Part shown: one piece after another, positions 45,396 to 55,739 of the stretch | Layout: every line of letters begins with the position of its first letter | Numbering within the stretch: position 1 is the stretch's first letter | Source: Siphonodentalium dalli | Lineage: Eukaryota; Mollusca; Scaphopoda; Gadilida; Siphonodentaliidae | Direction of reading: 5' to 3' | Assembly: GCA_032622095.1 (NCBI GenBank) | Contig: CP136067.1 | Span: 41,647,549 to 41,711,548 of the forward strand | Length of the DNA: 64,000 nt | Made by a program: the position numbers and the translations under genes | Notes under the pieces: model-generated | The model's database searches: none | Told to the model about the DNA's origin: nothing | Seen by the model: only the letters and a program-made list of their open reading frames with translations

Positions 45396-46295
45396 ACATA
45401 AAACTGCTATTATATAATTAGAAAAGCTATTAGACACGAATCTCTGTGAATCAAATTTAACAAACTCGTTTCATAAAATCTTATATCCCAACATAACTCG
45501 TTGGAGATTCCCTATCTCTATCTATAGAGTGTATATCATAAGTTGCACGCGCAAGATCACCAACATGCACTGATTGGTTCATCTTACTGCAGTCATTGTG
45601 CTACATGTATAATATCGCGTTCTTGTCGCCAAATACAGTTAGACAGTGGTGTCTACATACTATATCGCGTTAATTTATTGTTTACAACCACACCCATAAC
45701 CTGTCTTTTGAATATGCATGGTCAGAGTTATGGAGGCACGGACTCAGTGTGAGTGTTCATTTCTTTAAATGTGCCTGATCCAGCCTTATTTCGTATCCAA
45801 TGTATTGACTGACATTAATGAGATAGCGCGGTATGGTCAGTTGATGCTTGAGCCACTGGGGTGGTCCGTGAAGTATTAGTAGACCCATGTCTGGATTAGT
45901 CGCTAAAGCGTGTTCGTTCCTTGGTATTCGTCATTCTTATCCAGATTCATGCATGTATTGGGCGGATACAGTTTAAATTGGCATGAGTTAACTTGTAGGC
46001 ACACACACAATGTATATTTAAAATGCCACGTTTTAAGAAAAAACTAACTATCATGATTGTGTTGATTGTTTTTGCATGAAAAACATACCTTCCTGAGCTA
46101 AATATTCAATCCAGCCATTAGATATTTAACGGGTTGCGGCTTTAAGTTTGGAAGTGAAACATCTGTTTGTTCTAGAACTATAACTAAATTGCGATAATTC
46201 ATGAGGTATTGAATTGCCGCACGTCGCTATGTTTTACATTCTTAAGTGGTAATGACATTTCATGGACGTCAATACTATCAATGAATAATTTGCAG

Positions 46296-46483
46296 GAAAG
46301 TGCACATGTGATCCTGGATATATCGGATCGGACTGTTCGGGAGATACAACTGTTCCTCCGGTAATTACAGGAGCACCAATGGGTGACACATGTGACACAA
46401 CAGAGCGACCGTGTCAGAGCTTCCAACTATATGTTGAATGGGCATATGCGTCGCCAATAACGTGCAGATTCTCCTGGTATAAG
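46296..46483 (+). CDS. VWDE-like protein exon F: second half of EGF
   Basis: 188 nt; acceptor aataatttgcag, donor gttggt (weaker than consensus). Two bases complete the Gly codon of exon E, and the exon ends in phase 0. It encodes KCTCDPGYIGSDC, which closes the EGF module (CxCxxGxxGxxC). VPPVITGAPMGDTCDTTERP follows, then CRFSWYK: a Cys-rich segment that follows the EGF. The phase fits the next exon. Confidence 0.87.
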
Positions 46484-46782
46484 GTTGGTGGAAATTCATC
46501 ACTCATATTTGTCAATGCTGCTATGAAATATATACGGATGGATAAAAGTCACTTTGGAGTACTAGACCAGCCTGTTCTCCCTAAAAACCACACATTATCT
46601 GCTTATAAATTACTTGTTTTATGTAGATAATCTGCTAAGCAACCCTCAGTTTGAGTCGATAACGTGCTGAGGATGAGATAATTTAGTGACATTATCGACT
46701 CATAATGAGGCGATTCTGAGCGGGTGATGTGCGGCAATGAAACGAATAAACCAACCCACGACTTTTCTGGTGTACGCTCTTT
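46484..46782. other. Intron segment, nothing recognised
   Basis: The open frame continuing from exon F reaches a stop at about 46630 and is simply read-through into the intron. Confidence 0.5.
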
Positions 46783-46790
46783 AACATGTG

Positions 46791-47891
46791 TTTTTTTTTT
46801 TTTTTTTTTGGGGTTGTTTGGGGTAGCTAGCCCCGGGATTGTCGAAAGGGCCGAAGGGCCCTTTCCGCAATCCCTCATGATTTTGCTTTTATTAGAAATA
46901 AGAGGGGGGAAATGAAAAAAAAGATAGCAATTTGGTGATATTTCCTATTTTTTCTTCTTTCTCTTCTTTTTTGGATTAGGCTTCTCTGTTGAAGATTGTG
47001 GAGATGGAGGAGGAGGATGATATGTCGGCTGCAAGAGGCTTTCAATTTCTTCGGTTTGTCTCCTTTGTTCTTCTTGACGTTTCTTTTGCGTTTCTTTCAT
47101 CAATTCCATCAACTCCATCAACTCCATGTTGTTGTTGTTGGTGCTGGTGGAGCTGAAGGACACCGGGATGTGATGGTAATCCGGTGTCCGTGGTGTAAAG
47201 CTGTCCAGTTCCACGTCGAAACTGGCGGCAGGGACATCGGGGGTGGTATCCGCGTCCCTGTCTCCGCTCGTCTCTGTGCCGACAGCAGGGACCTCCGGCA
47301 GATCTACGGAGTCCCTGCTAGCTGGTCTGATGTCACCTGTCTCCATGCAGGCCGGGTCGTCTGTGCGTCTCTCAGACAACTCCGGCCTACCGGCTGTGAC
47401 ACTGGATGGCTGAACCACTCGGGGAGGGGTGACCGGCAGATCAACAGTCACCCCTTCTTTTTCTTCCATTTCGCCCGTCTGGCTGCGTCCCTTCTCCTTC
47501 GAGCTGGCGTCTTTTTCTTAGGAGGCTCCTCTTTCATGGTACGGCTGGTCTTGGCGTTCTTGCTCCAGGTAGAAGATCTCTGGTTACCAGCATCTTCCGT
47601 CCGGAATTCAACACAAAGAGTCAAATAGCCCCTGTTAGACTGGAGACTCCAGCTAACAGTGTCCGCAATTTGAGATCTCTGTATTGCAGCTAACGCGGCG
47701 TCAGGGATTAGCTCCATTGTCCGTCGCGCTAAGCCTAATCCAAAACCGTCTCACTCGCCGGCATCAGCACGAGGGCGGTTGCTTCCAATACAGGTTACAG
47801 ACCGCACAACTCACTCGTACCGACGCTCTGACAAACAGGAGCTAATTAAGCCAAATAAAATCTGACTTGTTCGCTCCACCTTCCGCCAGAG
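46791..47891 (-). mobile_element. 1.1-kb poly(A)-tailed retroposon with one ORF
   Basis: On the minus strand it begins near CTGGCGGAAGGTGGAGCG (about 47887), has a 5'UTR, one ORF, an AATAAA-type signal, and ends in a run of 19 A (T on the plus strand, 46791-46809). The flanks repeat AACATGTG (46783-46790 and 47892-47899), a target-site duplication. No reverse transcriptase is present. Its structure is that of an element mobilised by another LINE. Its 5' half is duplicated at 49625-50172. Confidence 0.8.
46945..47717 (-). pseudogene. Retroposon ORF: basic, ORF1-like protein
   Basis: The minus frame starts with the ATG at 47717 (MELIPDAALAAIQRSQIADT). A WSLQSNRGYLTLCVEF segment follows, then a Lys/Arg-rich stretch. 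This kind of WSLxSxxG...KKKK block is something I recall from many invertebrate LINE ORF1-type proteins, but I cannot name the domain. At a poly-A run near 47455 the frame shifts into a second part with a Pro/Thr-rich linker, a MELMELMELMKE helix and a Lys-rich end. It probably binds RNA; that is inference. Its duplicate at 49729-49998 shows the same first part. Confidence 0.65.
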
Positions 47892-49624
47892 AACATGTGT
47901 TTTCATTGTTATAGGAAATATAAGACTCATAATCTACTTACTACAGAATCAAATAATCACATTATATACCTATTTCACATCATAGGTCGATTTGGTCGAT
48001 TTGGGCGAGGATGTGTTGACTAGACACGTGATGTTTTGGATCATTTATGTGCAAAGGGAGCGGATTTATTGTAAAAATGATATGTGTAACCATAGAGGGT
48101 CTGCAATTGATTGGAATGGCTAGAATTAAAGTGATGTGAAACACTCCGGTAGGGTTATCAAATAGAAATGGAGAATAATATTGTTCAAAGTAGTTGTTTT
48201 ACAAATATTGTATGTAAATTGACAACATACGCCGTCATTCTTATATATTAACTAAATGCAATGACTGTCGGTGGCGAAATAGTTTTCGTTAGTTTATCGC
48301 CGATAGATGCGTCCCGATTCAAGTAGTAAATATTTACAATTTAGCGTAGTGCGGACGATGTTTTCTATGGAGTGGTACAATCTATTTCGGTGATGTTGGT
48401 AAAATGCTACATTTTTCAAATTGGCATAGCAATTGAATTCTAACTTATCAGTTTCACGCACCCGAACAAGTACATAATATGTCTTTAAGTCGCAAAATTT
48501 GAGTAGAACATGCCAATACCATTCACATCATTACATTCGGTATAGGAAACTACCATTTTGTCTTTACAGACAATGTTTCTGATACGATGAATTTATAGTG
48601 GCCGGTTGAACCAACCTATTAACTGAATATCAAGTTAAAAATATGTTGTGGAAGACTATGTGGTAGCGTAAGTCAATATATTGCAATACTGTCATATTAC
48701 AACAAATTAATTCTTGAATAGTTGAATACTATGTCAAAACAGATTGGTGAATGTCCAGCGATTGGTTTAGGTGGTAATTATACACTTGAGCATTAATACA
48801 TTATAGCAATTTGGACAAGTTCGTGCATCAGGATACATTATCAATGATTAATATGTTAGTTATATTGCAGAGACCATCAAGGAACACTGATTGTGGTGCA
48901 TAATGATTTATAAAGCAAATATAGTCAGTCACCGATTTGGTCCCCTGGCGCGTGACAAAATTAATCACATGATTCAATTTTAATTGAAATAGGCATTGAA
49001 TCTCTCAATTCTAAACAGAATATCGCTGATGAATTATATTTAGTGATGACACCGGCCAAGTGTTTGACGGAAAATTTATTCCCATACTCGATCTCAAGTT
49101 CTTGATTCATTCCACAAGTACAAGTTGTATATGCTTTGGATGGGCCAATAACTAATGTTTTCAAATTCAAAATGATATGGCACTGATTTAAAACACTGCC
49201 TGCACGAAAAGTGTTTATTACGAACTTTCACCTAATTTTGTTTTGAAGACAAATTAGATTATTTACCAAATGGCTTAAAGCTACGTGCTGATAGCGTCAA
49301 CTACTCTAATAAAGTCAGACATTTTCAAGAAATATATCGTCTTTCTCTGCATACTTGCAAACTTCTAGTTATGTCACGAGATAATGTACTCCTTAAATGC
49401 CAGCTTACGTCCACACACTGGTAAATCTGCCCGGAAACTAAGTCTATTCGTCGTACACGTATAGAGCTTTAGTGTGCAAAGATGTGATCGACAAACTACT
49501 TATACAATTGACAACCTCAATGTTTACCACATACATGTATATGTACTCAGTTAGATTAATGTTATCACATAAGTTATTATACAACTGACCGAGATTAGCT
49601 ATGAAATCTATAGCAAGAGTCAAT
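47344..49624. repeat. 2.28-kb tandem duplication, copy 1
   Basis: A 2281-bp unit starting CATGCAGGCCGGGTCG. It contains the 5' half of the retroposon (minus strand) and about 1.7 kb of plain intron DNA, including a copy of the dispersed repeat of 13452. The next copy follows directly. CATG at both junctions is a microhomology. Confidence 0.95.
48126..48505. repeat. Dispersed repeat (family of 13452-13830)
   Basis: Begins AAAGTGATGTGAAACACTCC; about 380 bp aligned to 13452-13830 with substitutions and indels, one of them a 20-base difference before the CCCGAACAAG segment. Repeated at about 50405-50785 through the duplication. Confidence 0.7.
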
Positions 49625-51909
49625 CATGCAGGCCGGGTCGTCTGTGCGTCTCTCAGACAACTCCGGCCTACCGGCTGTGACACTGGATGGCTGAACCACT
49701 CGGGGAGGGGTGACCGGCAGATCAACAGTCACCCCCTTCTTTTTTTCCATTTCGCCCGTCTGGCTGCGTCCCTTCCCCTTCGAGCTGGCGTCTTTTTCTT
49801 AGGAGGCTCCTCTTTCATGGTACGGCTGGTCTTGGCGTTCTTGCTCCAGGTAGAAGATATCTGGTTACCAGCATCTTCCGTCCGGAATTCAACACAAAGA
49901 GTCAAATAGCCCCTGTTAGACTGGAGACTCCAGCTAACAGTGTCCGCAATTTGAGATCTCCGTATTGCAGCTAACGCGGCGTCAGGGATTAGCTCCATTG
50001 TCCGTCGCGCTAAGCCTAATCCAAAACCATCTCACTCGCCGGCATCAGCACGAGGGCGGTTGCTTCCAATACAGGTTACAGACCGCACAACTCACTCGTA
50101 CCGACGCTCTGACAAACAGGAGCTAATTAAGCCAAATACAATCTGACTTGTTCGCTCCACCTTCCGCCAGAGAACATGTGTTTTCATTGTTATAGGAAAT
50201 ATAAGACTCATAATCTACTTACTACAGAATCAAATAATCACATTATATACCTATTTCACATCATAGGTCGATTTGGTCGATTTGGGCGAGGATGTGTTGA
50301 CTAGACACGTGATGTTTTGGATCATTTATGTGCAAAGGGAGCGGATTTATTGTAAAAATGATATGTGTAACCATAGAGGGTCTGCAATTGATTGGAATGG
50401 CTAGAATTAAAGTGATGTGAAACACTCCGGTAGGGTTATCAAATAGAAATGGAGAATAATATTGTTCAAAGTAGTTGTTTTACAAATATTGTATGTAAAT
50501 TGACAACATACGCCGTCATTCTTATATATTAACTAAATGCAATGACTGTCGGTGGCGAAATCGTTTTCGTTAGTTTATCGCCGATAGATGCGTCCCGATT
50601 CAAGTAGTAAATATTTACAATTTAGCGTAGTGCGGACGATGTTTTCTATGGAGTGGTACAATCTATTTCGGTGATGTTGGTAAAATGCTACATTTTTCAA
50701 ATTGGCATAGCAATTGAATTCTAACTTATCAGTTTCACGCACCCGAACAAGTACATAATATGTCTTTAAGTCGCAAAATTTGAGTAGAACATGCCAATAC
50801 CATTCACATCATTACATTCGGTATAGGAAACTACCATTTTGTCTTTACAGACAATGTTTCTGATACGATGAATTTATAGTGGTCGGTTGAACCAACCTAT
50901 TAACTGAATATCAAGTTAAAAATAATATGTTGTGGAAGACTATGTGGTAGCGTAAGTCAATATATTGCAATACTGTCATATTACAACAAATTAATTCTTG
51001 AATAGTTGAATACTATGTCAAAACAGATTGGTGAATATCCAGCGATTGGTTTAGGTGGTAATTATACACTTGAGCACTAATACATTATAGCAATTTGGAC
51101 AAGTTCGTGCATCAGGATACATTATCAATGATTAATATGTTAGTTATATTGCAGAGACCATCAAGGAACACTGATTGTGGTGCATAATGATTTATAAAGC
51201 AAATATAGTCAGTCAGCGATTTGGTCCCCTGGCGCGTGACAAAATTAATCACATGATTCAATTTTAATTGAAATAGGCATTGAATCTCTCAATTCTAAAC
51301 AGAATATCGCTGATGAATTATATTTAGTGATGACACCGGCCAAGTGGTTGACGGAAAATTTATTCCCATACTCGATCTCAAGTTCTTGATTCATTCCACA
51401 AGTACAAGTTGTATATGCTTTGGATGGGCCAATAACTAATGTTTTCAAATTCAAAATGATATGGCACTGATTTAAAACACTGCCTGCACGAAAAAGTGTT
51501 TATTACGAACTTTTACCTATTTTTGTTTTGAAGACAAATTAGATTATTTACCAAATGGCTTAAAGCTACGTGCTGATAGCGTCAACTACTCTAATAAAGT
51601 CAGACATTTTCAAGAAATATATCGTTTTTCTCTGCATACTTGCAAACTTCTAGTTATGTCACGAGATAATGTACTCCTTAAATGCCAGCTTACGTCCACA
51701 CACTGGTAAATCTGCCTGGAAACGAAGTCTATTCGTCGTACACGTATAGAGCTTTAGTGTGCAAAGATGTGATCGACAAACTACTTATACAATTGACAAC
51801 CTCAATGTTTACTACATACATGTATATGTACTCAGTTAGATTAATGTTATCACATAAGTTATTATACAACTGACCGAGATTAGCTATGAAATCAATAGCA
51901 AGAGTCAAT
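49625..51909. repeat. 2.28-kb tandem duplication, copy 2
   Basis: Almost identical to copy 1 (a few dozen scattered differences at most), 2285 bp long. It ends at CATG followed by unique sequence. Both copies sit inside the host intron. The open frames here duplicate those of copy 1. Confidence 0.95.
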
Positions 51910-51913
51910 CATG

Positions 51914-52334
51914 GAATAACGTGGGGCATTTGGCCGCCAAATAATAAATACAACAATCGAATATACATATTATGTTATAAAGACAAAAGTGTGCAATAGA
52001 TAGCCAGCTATGGACGATTTCATCAAAGAGTATCTTGAAATTTTGCCAGCTGTATGGACGTGCAGTTATATTATCTGGATTCACGGTCTACCTGTAATTA
52101 CGGTGATTCCATGAAAATTTAACAATTTGCACTAACGGGGATGTTATGACTTTTCTAACATTGCTTTTATAAGCTCTTGACATATCGTGAAACTGTTGGT
52201 TTGGGTGATGGATTGTTTTTCCGCTGTACAAGACACTGATGCCGACGAGGAACGTGCCAAATTGTACCAAGCCCCATGATGTTCTATATATTTAAAGAAT
52301 ACCACAATACATGTTTTCATTTGCCTTCGATTAG
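51914..52334. other. Intron segment before exon G
   Basis: No repeat or gene identified. Confidence 0.5.
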
Positions 52335-52578
52335 GTAACATACTCCTCATCGGTGGACACAGGTGAAGTCTTGGAAAGCTATGCAATAAGACGCTTCGGC
52401 GAGGAGGTTGTATGCAAACTTCCGAGCAGGACAAGAAGGCGGTCTGTGGAGGATGGAATCCTCGCCGATGGTATTAGAATCAGTATGAGCTACGACGGCG
52501 AACACTACAGTGCCGAGTATAAGATGGTGCTATATGGTGGCGATTGCGTTGTGTGCGGCGATAGTGCTGACTGCACAT
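52335..52578 (+). CDS. VWDE-like protein exon G: membrane-proximal ectodomain
   Basis: 244 nt; acceptor gccttcgattag, proposed donor T|gtatgt; starts in phase 0 and ends after one base. It encodes VTYSSSVDTGEVLESYAIRR, then VCKLPSRTRRRSVEDG, ISMSYDGEHYS and DCVVCGDSADCT. The frame itself remains open to a stop at 52594. The earlier GTATGT donor is preferred because only it fits the phase of the exon at 55370. The basic RTRRR run could be a processing site. Confidence 0.78.
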
Positions 52579-53495
52579 GTATGTTGAAATCGTGAAACCT
52601 CTGATCTAACCCTCATTACCATGATCCAGTTATATGTCCTTTCTTCCTCCGTTATATTTAGTATTCCTGTACCTCCTTCGAATGGACAATCAGGGAGCAC
52701 AATTCCTGACGCATACTATGCATACGGTAGATACCATACATGTATACTGATACAAAACATTGACATGTTCATTGTTAGATGTCTCGTCAGAGGGCTAGAC
52801 TCTTTCTACAAAACACACACATAATTATACATATAGTTTGAAAATTAAGAAAGGTATCCGTTCATTGTTGAATATTTATTACACAATTACATATGCACAT
52901 ACAGCTATACCGGTTTCGACACATCCGTTTAGTAAAGAGAGGGTTAAACTTGTTTTGGTTTGTTGTACAGGTAAATACTCATCTAACAGGGCGTAAATAG
53001 TCTAGCCAGCCACATTTTATCAGGAAATAAACTGGGAATATTTCCCAACATAGGTCCCTGCGAATCGGAAATTCGGCAACCGAATCGAATCTCGAACGAA
53101 TCGGGTGTCTGATGATGTCGAGATATAATCCGAATCGAATCGGGTCAACCACTGGATGGAAAAAGTCATAGCTGACCATCGGATATACTATTAACTATTG
53201 TTCACTTATGTGTCTTAAAAGTGAGACGATATAAAAATATATCTTGTTTTATCTTCGTATTGACCAGTGCAACTTGTTGTGGTCTATTAAATTTAGGCAT
53301 ATTGAGGAGGTTTATATTGAAAACTTCTAACTTCAGCCGCCAGGAAACATCTATAAAGACTATACTATTTGTCACGGTGTGGCTGGAGAACGTGGTCACT
53401 CGTATAACAACTATATTATGTTCGTAAACCCTGTGCCAATGCATTCTCTTATATATGCGAGTCGACCATAGGTCGCCTCGCCTATATAAGATAAT
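52579..53495. other. Intron segment, no gene
   Basis: Repeated short CGAATCG-type motifs occur at about 53050-53145. No exon or complete element is seen. Confidence 0.45.
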
Positions 53496-54612
53496 CAGTG
53501 TTCACGCTGTCGGTAGCCAAATTAGCCAATGGCTAATCTTTTTCGAATTTGGCTAATAACAATTTCATTTGGCTAAACTTTTGGCTAAACTTTTTTTGAC
53601 CCAAAATGGAGACGGAAATCATGGAGTCAGAAAGCTAATTAATAAAAGCGCTCAATAGATCGACATTCAAGACGAAGTTAGGTGACGAAAGTACCGGTAT
53701 TTCGTTATTTTCGTACTTATGCAATATCGTTCCGTGTGGCGGCTGTACAAAGGGAACATTATACAGTATTTTTGTTTATATATATGCTTTGAAGAGAGTT
53801 GTTATCAGTGAGCACAATTCATAGGCGAATACCTAGTGGTGACGCTGTTGTTTTAAAGAGTGATTTTTTGTTTATACGCCGTCGATGACACCGGCTATGT
53901 AAACAATACGAAACATGTATGCTTTGAAGAGAGTTGTCATCAGTGAGCACAATGAATAGGTGCTTAACTAGTGATACCGCTGCTGTTTTAAGGTGTTTTT
54001 GTAATGCCCAATAAATAGGCGGATCGGAATAGATCCATCATTCACAATTTCCATCATCATCTAATCATCAAAACGTATAAGCTGTATACTGGTTATGTAA
54101 TTAATTAAGCCGTCTGCTTTGTTCGTGATAGAAGAGCAGTTCTTAACTCAGTGGTTACGCAATCTGTGTCATTAAATGTATCCCTGTCTTAACTTCATAA
54201 AAGATTTGAATACAATAGATATTCATCAGTTAACACCTTACTACAATAAGCCATTGTTAGCGGCCGTGGTCCGTGCGCATGGTCCGACGTGAAATCCCGT
54301 CGTATTTTATATTAATGTTTTATAAATTGATCTGCCTGTGTGTTATGTGATGATATGTTCGTATAATATTGATTTTAAAGTTGTTTTTGTGTTGTTTTAA
54401 TTATGTTTTCATTCTGAGTATAACAAATAAAGTTTAAAACAAATATTTTAGTCATTAATTGTGAACCGACCAGAAAACGATGATTTAATTCGGCCAAATT
54501 GTTTTTAATTTGGCCAAAAAACATTTGGCTAAAGTTTTTTTCAATTGGCTAATAAAATTTTCATTTGGCTAAACTTTTGGCTAAAGTTTTTTTCGGTCCA
54601 GCGTGAACACTG
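53496..54612. mobile_element. 1117-bp non-autonomous hAT-type transposon
   Basis: Terminal inverted repeats CAGTGTTCACGCTG are perfect over 14 bp. The 8-bp duplication AAGATAAT lies at 53488-53495 and 54613-54620. Eight-base duplications and CAGTG-like ends are the marks of hAT elements. Subterminal regions on both sides carry repeated TTTGGCTAA motifs, likely transposase-binding sites. The middle holds a diverged internal duplication (TGCTTTGAAGAGAGTTGT at about 53786 and 53920). No transposase is encoded. Confidence 0.9.
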
Positions 54613-54620
54613 AAGATAAT

Positions 54621-55369
54621 GCATTGGCCTAACAAATGTTATATTATTTTTTATAATTTTTATAGAATGATAAAAACTGAGTGTGAATTATACGCGAGCC
54701 GCGACCTTATTTAATACTGTCTTGAGTGTGCCACGTTTTGTCTATCATTGTCAACTAACTAACTTCGATTTGGAATATGCATATTGTGTTTTGCATGAAG
54801 GAATTTTGTTCAATCTAAACCTCCCCCGTAAATTCTCTCGTTTGATGTTTTCGGACTTTTAGATTGGTGCTTGATGTTGGCGGAGTATGTTGCATTTCAT
54901 GCTACATCCTTTCTGATGTATTAATCTAGAGGCTCAATCGTGGTAATTACCAGCAAGAGAAATGGAATGGATTTGTATCATGACAAACTGAAATTGAACA
55001 CATCGCCTTGTCTTGTTACTAGAGTTACTAAAGTTTTGTTATATCTGTGGTCTGTCGTCGTTAGCAAAATATAACTATCCAAAACAACCCTGATAATTTC
55101 TACACTTATATATAGCGTATGGTCAAACGACAGTGGATCATATACGATCATCTGTACATGTCAAATTGTCTACAGATATACAGCCGGTCATGGTTGCTAT
55201 GTCACGTCACTTTCAGTGTTCAACGTTAATTATAAACAGTTGTGATGCAACAGTATGTGTCATGTATAGTGTACACATGTACAGGCGTGCATATAGCAAT
55301 AGGTTGACTTCAGTACATGTGGCAAACAACGTTTGGCGCTGGTATATATTCAATCCAATTGTGTTTCAG
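54621..55369. other. Intron segment before exon H, nothing recognised
   Basis: No element or RNA gene seen. The open frame at 55133 that runs into exon H is intronic. Confidence 0.5.
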
Positions 55370-55420
55370 ATACGTGCACTGATCTAGACTCTGATGTGGA
55401 ACAACAGAAAATCGACAAAG
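55370..55420 (+). CDS. VWDE-like protein exon H: short linker
   Basis: 51 nt; acceptor ttgtgtttcag, donor gtatgt. Two bases complete a codon from exon G and one base is left over. It encodes TCTDLDSDVEQQKIDK, a short acidic stalk just before the membrane. Other reading frames contain stops, so the phase is fixed. Confidence 0.78.
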
Positions 55421-55651
55421 GTATGTATATATAGATGTGCCCTTTGTTCCTCCCATGCTGGAGAGCCATTATACACATACAACAATGGTGCCATGAGCAA
55501 TAATTAAATGATAATGCTTGACCCTAAATACACATTGACAAGTAAATAAACATCCCTTCAGAAAACTAAAGAAGTATGGAACACGTACACATTGTGGTTT
55601 TATGGTGCTAATTCGGACATGGGATCCTTAATGCGATTTTGACATTTACAG
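55421..55651. other. Intron (231 bp)
   Basis: Short intron between two phase-compatible exons; no feature inside. Confidence 0.75.
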
Positions 55652-55739
55652 ATTCAGTCAACATTGGAGCCATAGTTGGTGGTGTCTTCGGATGTCTTCT
55701 GTTGATAGCAGCATGCCTATTTTTTGTCAAGATGTTCTG
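55652..55739 (+). CDS. VWDE-like protein exon I: transmembrane helix
   Basis: 88 nt; acceptor gacatttacag, donor gtcagt. It encodes DSVNIGAIVGGVFGCLLLIA followed by ACLFFVKMF: a single hydrophobic helix of about 22 residues with a small-residue GAIVGG start and a Lys at the cytoplasmic edge. This makes the protein a type I membrane protein if it has a signal peptide upstream. Confidence 0.87.
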
